Notes: a model not told the origin generated them from the sequence alone. Shown: positions 41,137 through 50,023, numbered from the stretch's first letter. The stretch is 64,000 nucleotides of DNA from Nocardia yamanashiensis NBRC 100130 (GCF_001613325.1 NZ_BDCD01000029.1:62001-126000); one strand, 5' to 3'. Made by a program: numbers and translations.

Positions 41137-42492
41137 GTGGCTGCCAAGAGCAAGGGCGCTCCCAATCTGTACGGATCGTTCATCCACTCCGCCCCCGGCG
41201 CGTTCCTGGCCTCGAAGCTGGGCCTGCCGCAGCCGGAAACCCTGCGTCGCTACAAGGCCGGCGAGCCCGCGCTCCCCGGCCCGGTGCTGGTCGGCGGCAA
41301 GGGCCGCGTGGCCGACGCCGTGCGAAACCTGCTGGGCGACTACACCTTCGTCGATGGCGTGACCCCCGGCGTGAAGTTCGGCGCGCTGGTCTTCGACGCC
41401 ACCGGCATCAAGACCATCGAAGAGCTCGAGCAGCTGTTCCAGTTCTTCCAGCCGGCCATGCGCAGCATCGCCCCGTCCGGCCGCGTGCTCGTCATCGGCA
41501 CCACCCCGGAACTGTCCGCGACCGTCGACGAGCAGATCGCCCAGCGCGCCCTCGAAGGCTTCTCGCGCTCGGTCGGCAAGGAGCTGCTGCGCGGCGCCAC
41601 CGCCAACCTGGTGTACCTGCACCCGGAGGCCGCCGCGGGCGCCACCGGCCTCGAATCCACCCTGCGCTTCATCCTTTCCGGCAAGTCGGCCTTCGTCGAC
41701 GGCCAGGTCTTCAAGGTGGGCAAGGACGACTCCACCGCCCCCGCCTCCTGGGACAAGCCCCTGGAAGGCAAGGTCGCCGTGGTGACCGGCGCGGCCCGCG
41801 GCATCGGCGCCACCATCGCCGAGGTCTTCGCCCGTGACGGCGCGACCGTCATCGTCGCCGACATCCCGGCCGCCGGTGAGGCGCTGTCCGAGACCGCCAA
41901 CAAGGTCGGCGCCACCGCCCTCGCGCTGGACGTCACCGCCCCCGACGCCGCCGAGAAGCTGGCCGCCTTCGCCACCGAGCGCTTCGGCGGCATCGACATC
42001 GTCGTGCACAACGCGGGCATCACCCGGGACAAGCTGCTCGCCAACATGGACGACGGCCGCTGGAACTCGGTCATCAACGTGAACCTGGCTGCGCCGCACC
42101 GCATTACCGAGGGCCTCGTCGCCGCGGGTGCGCTCAAGTCCGGCGGCCGCGTCATCGACGTGTCCTCCATCGCCGGTATCGCCGGTAACCGCGGCCAGAC
42201 CAACTACGGCGCGTCCAAGGCCGGCGTCATCGGCATGGTGAACGCCGAATCGCCGAAGCTGGCCGAGAAGGGCATCACCATCAACGCGGTGGCCCCCGGC
42301 TTCATCGAGACCGCCATGACCGCCGCGATTCCGCTCGGCACCCGCGAGGCCGGCCGCCTGCTGTCCTCGCTGCTGCAGGGCGGTCAGACCGTCGACGTCG
42401 CCGAGACCATCGCCTACTTCGCCTCCCCGGCCTCGAACGCGGTGTCCGGCAATATCGTTCGCGTCTGCGGCCAGGCCCTGATCGGAGCATGA
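41137..42492 (+). CDS. fabG4: 3-oxoacyl-ACP/CoA reductase FabG4-like (high-molecular-weight SDR)
   Basis: A 451-residue reductase with two Rossmann-like parts. Residues about 1-205 are the flavodoxin-like N-terminal domain characteristic of HMW FabG proteins. Residues about 210-451 are a catalytic SDR domain with the cofactor motif TGAARGIG (217-224), NAG (292-294) and a Ser344-Tyr357-Lys361 active site. It reduces 3-oxoacyl-CoA or ACP with NAD(P)H. The start is GTG 41137 after AGGA. Its stop overlaps the htdX start by 4 bases. The M. tuberculosis homologue (454 residues) is next to htdX in the same way. Confidence 0.93.
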   Translation: MAAKSKGAPNLYGSFIHSAPGAFLASKLGLPQPETLRRYKAGEPALPGPVLVGGKGRVADAVRNLLGDYTFVDGVTPGVKFGALVFDATGIKTIEELEQLFQFFQPAMRSIAPSGRVLVIGTTPELSATVDEQIAQRALEGFSRSVGKELLRGATANLVYLHPEAAAGATGLESTLRFILSGKSAFVDGQVFKVGKDDSTAPASWDKPLEGKVAVVTGAARGIGATIAEVFARDGATVIVADIPAAGEALSETANKVGATALALDVTAPDAAEKLAAFATERFGGIDIVVHNAGITRDKLLANMDDGRWNSVINVNLAAPHRITEGLVAAGALKSGGRVIDVSSIAGIAGNRGQTNYGASKAGVIGMVNAESPKLAEKGITINAVAPGFIETAMTAAIPLGTREAGRLLSSLLQGGQTVDVAETIAYFASPASNAVSGNIVRVCGQALIGA

Positions 42493-43358
42493 TGAGCCAG
42501 ACCATCACGCTGCGCGAAATCCCCAAGAACAGCAGCCTTTTCGTCAAGGCGGCGCTGGGTGCGGTGCCGGTGCCGGGACTTTCGGCGCGGCCGTCCAAGC
42601 TGCCGGACCGGGTCATCAAGCTGGAGGGGCTGAAGGTCGATCCCGACCATCTGGCCGCCTACTGCCGGGCCACCGGGCTGCGCTTCGACGACGCCCTGCC
42701 GCTGACCTACCCGTTCGTGCTCAGCTTCCCGCTGGCCATGCAGCTGGTGGTGGCGCGGGACTTCCCGTTCGTGGCGGTCGGCGCGGTGCACGCGCAGAAC
42801 ACCATCGAACGCACCCGGGACATCTCGGTGTCGGAGCCGCTGGACTTCGAAACCCACATCGAGAACCTGCGCGAGCACCCCAAGGGCCTGCTGGTCGATG
42901 CCATCACCGAGGTGAGCGTGGGCCGGGAACTGGTGTGGCGGCAGGTCACCACCTTCCTGCACCAGCAGCGCACCTCGCTCTCGGGCGGCCCCAAGCCGGA
43001 GCCCAAGCCGGAGGAGGAACCGCCCGCGCCGCTGCGGCAGACCCGGGTCGATCAGAAGATGATCAACCGGTACGCCGCCGCGTCGGGTGACCACAACCCG
43101 ATCCACACTTCCGCGCTGGGCGCCAAGGCTTTCGGTTTCCCGAAGCCGATCGCGCACGGCATGTGGTCGGCGGCCAACATCCTCTCGAACCTCGAGGGGC
43201 GGGTGCCCGGCCAGGTCACCTACGACGTGAAGTTCGGCAAGCCGATCTTCCTGCCGTCCACGGTGAACGTGTACGCCGATCGCGTCGAAGGCGGCTGGGA
43301 CCTGGCGCTGCGGAACCCGAAGAAGGGTTACCCGCACCTCACCGCCACCCTGCGCTAA
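42489..43358 (+). CDS. htdX: MaoC-like 3-hydroxyacyl dehydratase HtdX
   Basis: A 289-residue double-hot-dog protein. The C-terminal hot dog contains the hydratase-2 motif YAAASGDHNPIH with catalytic Asp201 and His206, followed by FPKPIAHGMWSAANIL. The N-terminal hot dog is degenerate and lacks the motif, as in eukaryote-type hydratase 2. A Pro/Glu-rich linker lies at about 168-183. Two in-frame ATGs (42489 and 42492) overlap the fabG4 stop, indicating translational coupling. With FabG4 and FadA2 it can supply the reduction, dehydration and condensation or thiolysis steps of acyl-chain metabolism. Confidence 0.92.
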   Translation: MMSQTITLREIPKNSSLFVKAALGAVPVPGLSARPSKLPDRVIKLEGLKVDPDHLAAYCRATGLRFDDALPLTYPFVLSFPLAMQLVVARDFPFVAVGAVHAQNTIERTRDISVSEPLDFETHIENLREHPKGLLVDAITEVSVGRELVWRQVTTFLHQQRTSLSGGPKPEPKPEEEPPAPLRQTRVDQKMINRYAAASGDHNPIHTSALGAKAFGFPKPIAHGMWSAANILSNLEGRVPGQVTYDVKFGKPIFLPSTVNVYADRVEGGWDLALRNPKKGYPHLTATLR

Positions 43359-43452
43359 GGTAGGAGCCCAACTCCCGGGGTTCGTCAAGACCTCGTCCCG
43401 GACACCGGGAGTTCGCACTCCGCGGCGCCGCATCGGCACCGCGAAGTGCCCG

Positions 43453-43529
43453 CCGCGCACCGATTCGCGAACCGTATGTCGTCTCGCAGGGGTTTCGACA
43501 TCCGGATCACGAATCGGTGCGCGGTTTTT
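43453..43529 (+). terminator. terminator-like hairpin with a large loop after htdX
   Basis: A perfect 15-bp stem (CCGCGCACCGATTCG at 43453-43467 and its complement at 43510-43524) encloses 42 bases and is followed by TTTTT. A smaller AACTCCCGG/CCGGGAGTT pair lies upstream near 43370-43413. It lies between convergent htdX and DUF5685 genes. Confidence 0.6.
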
Positions 43530-43572
43530 CGGTTTCAGGGGCGTGTTCGCCGAGCTGGTTGCGGGTCGCGGG

Positions 43573-44748
43573 TCAGCAGCTGCAATCGCAACCGCAGCAA
43601 TCACAGTCGCAGCAGTCGCAATCACCGCAGCAGCCGCCGTCGCCATCGCCGCAATTGCAGCTGCAGCAGTTCGAGCAGCCGTCGCAGCCGCAATCGCACA
43701 CCTCGTGCAGATTCCGCTCGAGCCACGACTTCTTGTGCTCACCGGTGCACGGATTGGTGTGCTCGGCGCAGCAGGCGTAACCGGTGCAGTACTGGGTGAC
43801 CCCGATTCCGATGCCCTCCCAGAACCTCGGGCGGCTGAACGGAGTTCGCGGCGGTTCGACGCCGTGCTGAGCATGCATCCCGCACGCTCGCACCGACCCG
43901 GTCGCCTGCCCCAGCCGCCGCACCACGCTGCGCAGCGGATCGAGCAGCATCCAGCGCACCTCGGCGGCTTTCTCCAAGCCGGTACGCAGCAGCGCCGCCC
44001 GCAGCAGCGAATTCGATTCCCGCAGTAGCTCGTACGCTTCCGCGGTGGAGGTTCCGGTCGCGGTCAGCGGGTTGAACCGGCCGTGCTCGCGATCCGCCTC
44101 GAGGTCCTCGATCGCGTCGGCCAGATGCGCGATCCGGCCGAAATGCCAGCCGACTTCCCGCAGGGCGTCGGCGTTCTCGGGCCGATCAGCCAGTATCGCG
44201 GTGTGCCCGAACAACTCCGCCGCGCACAACTGGGTGGGTGCGGTCAGGGCGTCGAGCGTGGTTCCGGGGGTGTTCTCCAGGCTCGCCTGCGATTCGATCG
44301 CGGCGATCAGCGGTTCGACATCCAGCCCGATCTCGCCCGCCGCCGCGCGCGCCCGGCTGTGCCAGCGGTTCGAGACCCGGGCCAGCGGGAGCCCGGCCAT
44401 CTTCCCGGTGTCGCCGTCGTCGATGTGGTCGCGAATCTTGGCCGCGCCCAACAGGAGTGAAGCCGTCGCGGCGAGGCGCACGCCGGGGGAGCCGGGGGCC
44501 GCCACGCTCGCCCGGCGCATACCGCGCGCGGGGCAGGGGCCGGCGGTGCGCCGGTCCGCCGGATCCGATTGCTGTGCCTCGGTGAGCATTCCGAGCAGAA
44601 TCGCGTCGGTATTGGTGGCTGCGCGGGCGACCTGACCGTGACCGTCGCGCAGTCCCAGGCACAGCCCGCACATCTGGGCCTGGAAGTCCGAGACGGTGAG
44701 CCCGTACTTCCCGGCATTGTGCGTACACGGTTTGAGCAGCCCGAACAC
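43573..44748 (-). CDS. DUF5685 protein with cysteine-rich C-terminal tail
   Basis: A 391-residue protein starting at GTG 44748 (VFGLLKPCTHNAG), with the conserved N-terminal cluster MCGLCLGLRDGHG and a largely alpha-helical core. The core includes HIDDGDTG and AHLADAIEDLEADREHGRFN, acidic pairs reminiscent of prenyl-synthase-like helices. The final 42 residues contain 19 Cys interspersed with Asp and Gly, and four more Cys lie just before them, so a metal-binding role is plausible. DUF5685 proteins in other actinobacteria are also, as far as I recall, Cys-rich at the end. Function is unknown. It lies 115 bases downstream of the TetR gene on the same strand. Confidence 0.8.
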   Translation of the reverse strand: MFGLLKPCTHNAGKYGLTVSDFQAQMCGLCLGLRDGHGQVARAATNTDAILLGMLTEAQQSDPADRRTAGPCPARGMRRASVAAPGSPGVRLAATASLLLGAAKIRDHIDDGDTGKMAGLPLARVSNRWHSRARAAAGEIGLDVEPLIAAIESQASLENTPGTTLDALTAPTQLCAAELFGHTAILADRPENADALREVGWHFGRIAHLADAIEDLEADREHGRFNPLTATGTSTAEAYELLRESNSLLRAALLRTGLEKAAEVRWMLLDPLRSVVRRLGQATGSVRACGMHAQHGVEPPRTPFSRPRFWEGIGIGVTQYCTGYACCAEHTNPCTGEHKKSWLERNLHEVCDCGCDGCSNCCSCNCGDGDGGCCGDCDCCDCDCCGCDCSC

Positions 44749-44862
44749 AGCGAATTCCCCATTCCCCGCCCGACCCGATCCGGGCGGTCCAGCGACACGA
44801 TCAGAGCGAACTGTCGCAGGGTTCCACGGCGCGGGCAACCCGGCGGTTCAGCCGGGCCCGGG

Positions 44863-45468
44863 TCAGACCGTCTCGGCCTTCTTCTTGCCCGACAGACCGC
44901 GCCAGGCCAGATCGTCGAGCAGGTTCACGGCCTCGGCCATTTCGATCTGCCCGGCCGCCACCCGGTCCGCGATGGCCTCGCCCGCGCCGATCACGGCCAC
45001 CGACACCACCTCGAAATTGGTCCCGGGCTCGGCGTACTTGGCGCTGGATTCCAGCAGCTTCGCGGTCAGCTCGATGATCCGGTCCCGGCTGTTGGCGATC
45101 TCCGAGGCGAACGGCGCCTGGCCGAGCGCCTGCCGGTAGAGCACCTGCCAGGACAGCCGGTTGTTGTCGACGTAGGACAGGAAGGCCTCCAGGCCCGCCC
45201 GCAATTGCTCGTGCGGCGTCAGCTTGGGGTTGCCGGCCACCGCGACGGCTTCGATGAACCGGATGCTCTCCCGGTGGATGCAGGCCCGGAAGAGCTCGTC
45301 CTTGGAGCCGTAGTAGAGGTACAGCATGGGCTTGGAGATCTTCGCCTCGGCGGCGATCGCGTCCATGGAGGTGTCGTGATAACCCTTGCGGGAGAAGACC
45401 TCCACGGCGGCGTCGAGCATCTGCTGCTCGCGCACCGCGCGAGGAAGCCGTTTCGTTCCGCCAGCCAT
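44863..45468 (-). CDS. TetR-family repressor (Rv0238-like), probable regulator of fadA2/fabG4
   Basis: A 201-residue TetR regulator. The helix-turn-helix is at about 28-50 (TSMDAIAAEAKISKPMLYLY) and the C-terminal ligand domain follows. TAGGAGAG precedes ATG 45468. Thirty bases upstream lies a palindrome, at 45498-45517, that matches 15 of 20 bases of the palindrome in the fadA2/fabG4 promoter. Autoregulation and control of the thiolase-reductase-dehydratase genes are therefore likely. An acyl-CoA ligand is plausible from the target genes but is not shown. Confidence 0.9.
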   Translation of the reverse strand: MAGGTKRLPRAVREQQMLDAAVEVFSRKGYHDTSMDAIAAEAKISKPMLYLYYGSKDELFRACIHRESIRFIEAVAVAGNPKLTPHEQLRAGLEAFLSYVDNNRLSWQVLYRQALGQAPFASEIANSRDRIIELTAKLLESSAKYAEPGTNFEVVSVAVIGAGEAIADRVAAGQIEMAEAVNLLDDLAWRGLSGKKKAETV

Positions 45469-45497
45469 GCACTCTCCTAGGACATATCGAAGCCCTT

Positions 45498-45517
45498 ATC
45501 TTACTCCATGGTAAGTT
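45498..45517 (-). promoter_or_regulatory. TetR operator and -10 of the TetR gene
   Basis: ATCTTACTCCATGGTAAGTT (plus strand). On the minus strand its distal arm contains TAAGAT (45498-45503), a TANNNT -10 that would start the mRNA about 23 bases before the ATG, matching a leader with a good ribosome-binding site. In fabG4 the -10 is likewise embedded in the GTAAG arm. Confidence 0.7.
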
Positions 45518-45601
45518 CCGCGACCCCGAATTGCCGGTGATTCGCCGATCAGGCGGGTAAACCGCGCCGGATCAGTTGCCAGGAGGGTGATCGAGCGGCC
45601 C

Positions 45602-46771
45602 TCAGCAGTGCGGCGCGGTGCCCTTGAACTTTGCCATGCGCAGCACCGAGGCATCCACCTGGCTTCCCGGTAGCCGGCCACTCGACACCGCCTGCTCCAG
45701 CCGATCCAGCACCTGCGGCACCGCGTCGGTGGTGATCCACAGGGCATTGTCGGCCCCCGCGACCAGGGCGGCTTCCACCGCGTCGGCGATGCTCATCCGC
45801 GCGGTGATGGCCGCCATACCGCCCAGATCATCGGTGAAGATCACACCCGTGAAGGGTGCCGAATCGTAGCCGGTGCCCTGCCGCAGCAGCGCCATGGCCT
45901 GCGGGCTGATGCTGGCCGGGACATTCGGCTCGGTCAGTCCCGGCACGTCCAGATGCCCGACCATGACCGCCGACCCCGAGTCGATCAGCTTGCGATACGG
46001 CACCAGGTCCTTGTCCTGGAGTTCGGCCAGCGGCGGCGTGCGCACCGCACCGGTGTGCGAGTCGCCCGACCCGGAGCCGTGGCCCGGGAAATGCTTCATG
46101 ACGGTGCCGATGCCGGCCTCGTGATAGGCGCGGATGAGGGCATCGGCGTACTGGACCACCACGTCCGGGTCATCGGAGAAGGAGCGGTCGCCGATCACCG
46201 AATCGTCCGGCTGCGCGCTCACGTCCACATCCGGCGCGAAATCCACGGTGACGCCCAGCGCCTTCAGCTTCTGCGCCCGGTCCAGGCTGAACTTGTAGAA
46301 CTCGTCCGGGGTCATGGTCTGCGCGGTGACCCGGGCCGAGGGCGCCGGGCCGATGAGGTCCTTGACCCGCGAGACCCGGCCGCCCTCCTCGTCGATGGTC
46401 ACCATGAGCGGGGTCCGCGCCGCCGCCTTGACCTTGGCCATCGAGGACTGGTCGGTCAGGATGGACTTGTCGGTCCAGCCGCCCACGAAGATCCCGCCCA
46501 CCTGCTCGGTCTTGATCACGTTCTCCGCGTCCGCGGCCCCCGTGACACCCACCGTGAGCAACTGCGCCAGCTTCTGGCGCGGCGTGAACTGCGCCAAATA
46601 CCCTGCGGCGCAGTCCTGTTTCCCGGATGTGGTGGGCGGCACGGCGCTACTGCTGCTGCCGGACGTGGACGAACCGGACGCGGAGTCGCTGGACGAGCCG
46701 CTGTTGCTGCCCGAACAGGCGGTCAGCACGACGGCGGTCAGTGCGAGGACGATCCCCGGTGCAAGGCGCAT
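45602..46771 (-). CDS. lpqI: LpqI-like lipoprotein, beta-N-acetylglucosaminidase (GH3)
   Basis: A 389-residue secreted lipoprotein. The signal peptide ends in the lipobox LTAC with acylated Cys19, followed by a Ser/Gly-rich linker (20-50). The GH3 catalytic domain has the NagZ-type His/Asp loop KHFPGHG...GDSH (Lys226, His227, Asp237, His239) and a nucleophile region IFTDDLGGM (311-319). NagZ/LpqI enzymes release N-acetylglucosamine from peptidoglycan fragments. ATG 46771 has a -10 element 7 bases upstream, so the mRNA is probably leaderless. M. tuberculosis lpqI also neighbours the TetR gene, though on the opposite side of the fatty-acid block. Confidence 0.92.
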   Translation of the reverse strand: MRLAPGIVLALTAVVLTACSGSNSGSSSDSASGSSTSGSSSSAVPPTTSGKQDCAAGYLAQFTPRQKLAQLLTVGVTGAADAENVIKTEQVGGIFVGGWTDKSILTDQSSMAKVKAAARTPLMVTIDEEGGRVSRVKDLIGPAPSARVTAQTMTPDEFYKFSLDRAQKLKALGVTVDFAPDVDVSAQPDDSVIGDRSFSDDPDVVVQYADALIRAYHEAGIGTVMKHFPGHGSGSGDSHTGAVRTPPLAELQDKDLVPYRKLIDSGSAVMVGHLDVPGLTEPNVPASISPQAMALLRQGTGYDSAPFTGVIFTDDLGGMAAITARMSIADAVEAALVAGADNALWITTDAVPQVLDRLEQAVSSGRLPGSQVDASVLRMAKFKGTAPHC

Positions 46772-46778
46772 GCGTCCG

Positions 46779-46784
46779 ACGGTA
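46779..46784 (-). promoter_or_regulatory. -10 element, leaderless start of lpqI
   Basis: TACCGT on the minus strand ends 7 bases before ATG 46771. Confidence 0.5.
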
Positions 46785-46910
46785 GCCGCCGATGTGCGCG
46801 CAACCCACTCCGACACCAACTTCGCGCACCGCCACGCCGCGTGTCGCACGCCCGGGGGAATCAATTCCACTGGGGTTTCAGGAGCTTGCCCCCGAGCGCC
46901 GCGAGAGTTG

Positions 46911-47939
46911 TTACTTCCCTGGCAGTTCGTGATGTCCGCCGAAGGCCTGGCGCATGGCCGAGAGCACCTTGTCGGCGTACAGGGACTCACCCCGGGAAGC
47001 GAAGCGCTGGAACAGCGCGGCCGAAAGTACCGGCGCCGGAACGCCTTCGTCGATGGCGGCGTCGACGGTCCAACGGCCCTCGCCCGAATCGGAGACGCGT
47101 CCGCCGAAGGAATCGAGGTTGGGATCGGCGTAGAGCTCGGCGGCGGTCAGATCCAACAACCAGGACGCGACGACCGATCCGCGCCGCCAGACCTCGGTGA
47201 CCTCGGGTAGATCGATGTCGTACCGGTAATACTCGGGATGCTCGAGCGGCGTCACCTCGGCGGAATGCTCCGCGTCCGACTGCTTCCCCACATTGGCGTG
47301 GTGCAGGATGTTCATCCCCTCGGCGTAAGCCGCCATCGCCCCGTACTCGATGCCGTTGTGCACCATCTTCACGAAGTGGCCCGCACCCGCCGGCCCGCAA
47401 TGCAGATAACCCTGTTCCGAGGTGGACGGTTCACCGGTGCGACCGGGCGTGCGCGGCGCGGCATCGACTCCGGGAGCGATGGACTTCAGCAGCGGCTCGA
47501 TATACGAGACCGTGTCCGCCTCCCCGCCGATCATCAAGCAGAACCCCCGTTTCAACCCGAACACCCCACCCGAGGTCCCGATATCCACATAGTGAATCCC
47601 CTTGGGCAGCAACATCGCAGCGCGCTTGATGTCCTCGTGGTACCGGCTGTTCCCGCCATCGATGATGATGTCCCCGGGCTCCAGCAGTTCCGACAATTCG
47701 TCGATCACCGCTCCGGTCGCCCCCGCCGGAATCATCACCCACACCACCCGCGGCTTCGCGAGCAGCGCCACGAACTTCGGCAGATCCGTGGTCCCGCTGA
47801 ACCGGTCACCAAGCTCCGCCGAGAGCTCGTCGATATGCGGTTGCTTGCGTTCGTAGCCGACGGCCGTATGCCCGTCCCCGGCGATCCGCCGCACGATATT
47901 GGCGCCCATACGGCCGAGCCCGATCATTCCGAGCTGCAT
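46911..47939 (-). CDS. gnd: 6-phosphogluconate dehydrogenase, decarboxylating (short Gnd2/YqeC type)
   Basis: A 342-residue oxidative pentose-phosphate enzyme converting 6-phosphogluconate to ribulose 5-phosphate. The N-terminal Rossmann motif is GMIGLGRMGANIV; the conserved substrate motifs DGGNSRYHED and IGTSGGVFGL and the catalytic-Lys segment GHFVKMVHNGIEYG are all present. The short length marks the bacterial Gnd2/YqeC type rather than the ~470-residue enzyme. ATG 47939 is chosen because GAGGAG lies 6 bases upstream, while ATG 47945 directly abuts it. The NAD/NADP preference is not decided here. Confidence 0.93.
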   Translation of the reverse strand: MQLGMIGLGRMGANIVRRIAGDGHTAVGYERKQPHIDELSAELGDRFSGTTDLPKFVALLAKPRVVWVMIPAGATGAVIDELSELLEPGDIIIDGGNSRYHEDIKRAAMLLPKGIHYVDIGTSGGVFGLKRGFCLMIGGEADTVSYIEPLLKSIAPGVDAAPRTPGRTGEPSTSEQGYLHCGPAGAGHFVKMVHNGIEYGAMAAYAEGMNILHHANVGKQSDAEHSAEVTPLEHPEYYRYDIDLPEVTEVWRRGSVVASWLLDLTAAELYADPNLDSFGGRVSDSGEGRWTVDAAIDEGVPAPVLSAALFQRFASRGESLYADKVLSAMRQAFGGHHELPGK

Positions 47940-48277
47940 GCTCATCTCCTCGAGTAGTCCGGAGCCGCGGCATGGTCCTCGAGCTTCGCCTGACGGCATT
48001 TGCCTCGATTGTCCCAGTCTTACCCGCTGGAAGTTTTTTCCGGCAGCGCCGCGCGGGTGTGTAACGCCCTCGAACCCACTCCGATAGACGAGGTGGCTCC
48101 GTGCTGTTGCCAGACCCCCGACCCGGCAACCGCACGGAGCTCTCTCATGTCCGGCCGAAGCATTGCCGCAAGTTTGCTGTCGCACCCGGAAAGCGCGCGA
48201 TGTCGGTGTGGCCCACTATGGTGGGCGGGGAATTCGCGCTGTGCGGGTTCGCCAGTCGACCATTGGGAGGATGGTTC
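47940..48277. other. 338-bp divergent intergenic region, gnd / vanW
   Basis: No gene is supported here. A TATGGT -10-like hexamer at 48217-48222 could serve the VanW-family gene with a roughly 50-base leader containing GGGAGG. Toward gnd, GAGGAG serves as its ribosome-binding site; no clear -35/-10 pair was found on that strand. Confidence 0.5.
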
Positions 48278-50023
48278 GTGACCAGCGGTAGTCCCGGACG
48301 TCACGCGCATGCGCGCCGACCCGTCGAGGAACCGACGCCCGGACGGCAGTTCCTGAACTCCACCGCGGCCCGCCGAGCCGGGATCGCCGCGGGTGTGCTG
48401 ATGGCCGCGTGCGGGGTCGCCTATGCGCTGGATTGGTCGCTATCGTCCGGCGAGGTGCCGCGCGGCGTGCAGGTCGCGGGCATCGATATCGGCGGCCTGG
48501 ACCGCGCCGTCGCGCAGAATCGCCTGGAAGCCGAGCTGAATCAGCGTGTGGCGCAACCGCTGACGGTCGAGATCGGTGATGTGCAGACCACGCTGGTGCC
48601 GCGTGACGCGGGCCTGGGTGTGGACTGGGACGGCACCTGGGACCGGGTCGGCGGGCAGCCGGTGAATCCGTTCACCCGGCTGTGGTCGTTCTTCGGCACC
48701 CGCGACGTGGAGCCCGCCCCCATCGTCGATGCCGCCGCCATGGACAAACAGCTGCAGGCGCTGACCGCCCACGATCGCCAACCCGTCGAGGGCGGCGTGG
48801 TTTTCGAACAGGCCAGACCCGTGCCGGTACAGCCGGTGCCCGGTCGTGTGCTCGACGTGACCGCCGCCCGCGCTGTGCTGGCCGAACATTGGGCTGACGG
48901 CTCGGTGCTGGACCTGCCCGCCGTGGAGAAGCAACCGCAGGTGCGGGCGGACGCGGTGGACCGGGCGATCCGCGAATCCGCGCAGCCCGCCGTGCGTTCC
49001 GCCGTCACCTTCACCGGCAAGGGCGGCAACGGGGTGCTCGAACCCGACCAGATCGCCGGCGCGCTCACCTTCCAACCGGACGGGCAAGGCGCACTGACCC
49101 TTTCGTACAACACCGAGGCCCTGATCGCCGCGCTGGACCCGCAGTTGAAGCGCACCGAGGTGGAGCCCAAGGACGCGACGTTCGCATTGTCCGGCGGTCG
49201 CGCCACCGTGGTGCCCGCGGTCACCGGCGACACCATCAACTGGGAGAAGACCTTCGAAGGGCTTGCCGCCCTGCTGGTTTCGCCGGGTGACCGCACCCGC
49301 GCCGTCGTCTACGAGCAGGTGAAGCCCAAGCTCGCCACCGACGAGGCCGAGAAGCTGGGCGTGGTGCAGCCGATCGGTTCCTTCACCACCTCCGGTTTCA
49401 GCGGCCCGTCCGGCGTGAACATCCGCGTGGTGGCCAAGAAGGTGGACGGCGCGGTGGTGAAACCCGGAGACACCTTCTCGCTCAACGACTACACCGGTCC
49501 GCGCGGTATCGACCAGGGCTATGTGGAGTCCGGCATCATCGATCACGGCCGCCCCGGCGTCGCGGTCGGCGGCGGCATCAGCCAGTTCGCCACCACCCTC
49601 TACAACGCCTCGTATTTCGCGGGCATGGAGGATGCCGGGCACACCGAGCACAGTTACTACATCTCGCGCTATCCGGCGGCGCGCGAGGCCACCGTGTTCG
49701 ACGGCGCCATCGATCTGAAGTTCCGCAACAACAGCCCCTACGGCGTGCTGATCGAGACCTCGACCACCGATTCGGAGGTCACCGTGCGGTTGTGGAGCAC
49801 CAAGACCGTCGAGGTGGAATCGATCAGCGGCGAGCGCACCAAGCCGACCGAACCGACCACGGTGACGCTGCCCAAGGGCAAGAACTGCATCGCCTCCGAC
49901 GGCGCGCCCGGATTCACCACCTCCGATACCCGGGTCATCCGGGATGCCAAGACCGGCAAGGAGATCTCCCGCAAGACCCGGACCGTGAAATACGATCCGG
50001 TCCCGGTCGTCAAGTGCGAGTGA
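48278..50023 (+). CDS. VanW family protein with peptidoglycan-binding-like repeats
   Basis: A 581-residue membrane-anchored protein. After a basic cytoplasmic N-terminus, one helix lies at about 30-52 (AGIAAGVLMAACGVAYAL). The extracytoplasmic region contains two PG_binding_4/YoaR-type segments (about 58-310) and a VanW domain (about 385-520) with GFSGPSGVNIRVVAKKVDG and VGGGISQFATTLYNASYFAG. GTG 48278 has GGGAGG at a 7-base spacing. VanW proteins occur in some glycopeptide-resistance clusters, but this is the common YoaR-like architecture of unknown role and is not itself evidence of resistance. Its end overlaps the convergent TetR gene by 14 bases. Confidence 0.88.
   Translation: MTSGSPGRHAHARRPVEEPTPGRQFLNSTAARRAGIAAGVLMAACGVAYALDWSLSSGEVPRGVQVAGIDIGGLDRAVAQNRLEAELNQRVAQPLTVEIGDVQTTLVPRDAGLGVDWDGTWDRVGGQPVNPFTRLWSFFGTRDVEPAPIVDAAAMDKQLQALTAHDRQPVEGGVVFEQARPVPVQPVPGRVLDVTAARAVLAEHWADGSVLDLPAVEKQPQVRADAVDRAIRESAQPAVRSAVTFTGKGGNGVLEPDQIAGALTFQPDGQGALTLSYNTEALIAALDPQLKRTEVEPKDATFALSGGRATVVPAVTGDTINWEKTFEGLAALLVSPGDRTRAVVYEQVKPKLATDEAEKLGVVQPIGSFTTSGFSGPSGVNIRVVAKKVDGAVVKPGDTFSLNDYTGPRGIDQGYVESGIIDHGRPGVAVGGGISQFATTLYNASYFAGMEDAGHTEHSYYISRYPAAREATVFDGAIDLKFRNNSPYGVLIETSTTDSEVTVRLWSTKTVEVESISGERTKPTEPTTVTLPKGKNCIASDGAPGFTTSDTRVIRDAKTGKEISRKTRTVKYDPVPVVKCE

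Noticed and set aside
43573..43700. Trinucleotide-like repeat DNA (CAG/GCA-rich) suspected as a microsatellite or CRISPR-like array
   Set aside because: It is the coding sequence of the Cys-rich tail of the DUF5685 protein read on the minus strand; there are no fixed-length repeats or spacers.
48278..50023. VanW gene as evidence of a vancomycin-resistance cluster
   Set aside because: No VanH, VanA, VanX, VanR or VanS genes are nearby and the YoaR/VanW architecture is common in sensitive actinobacteria.
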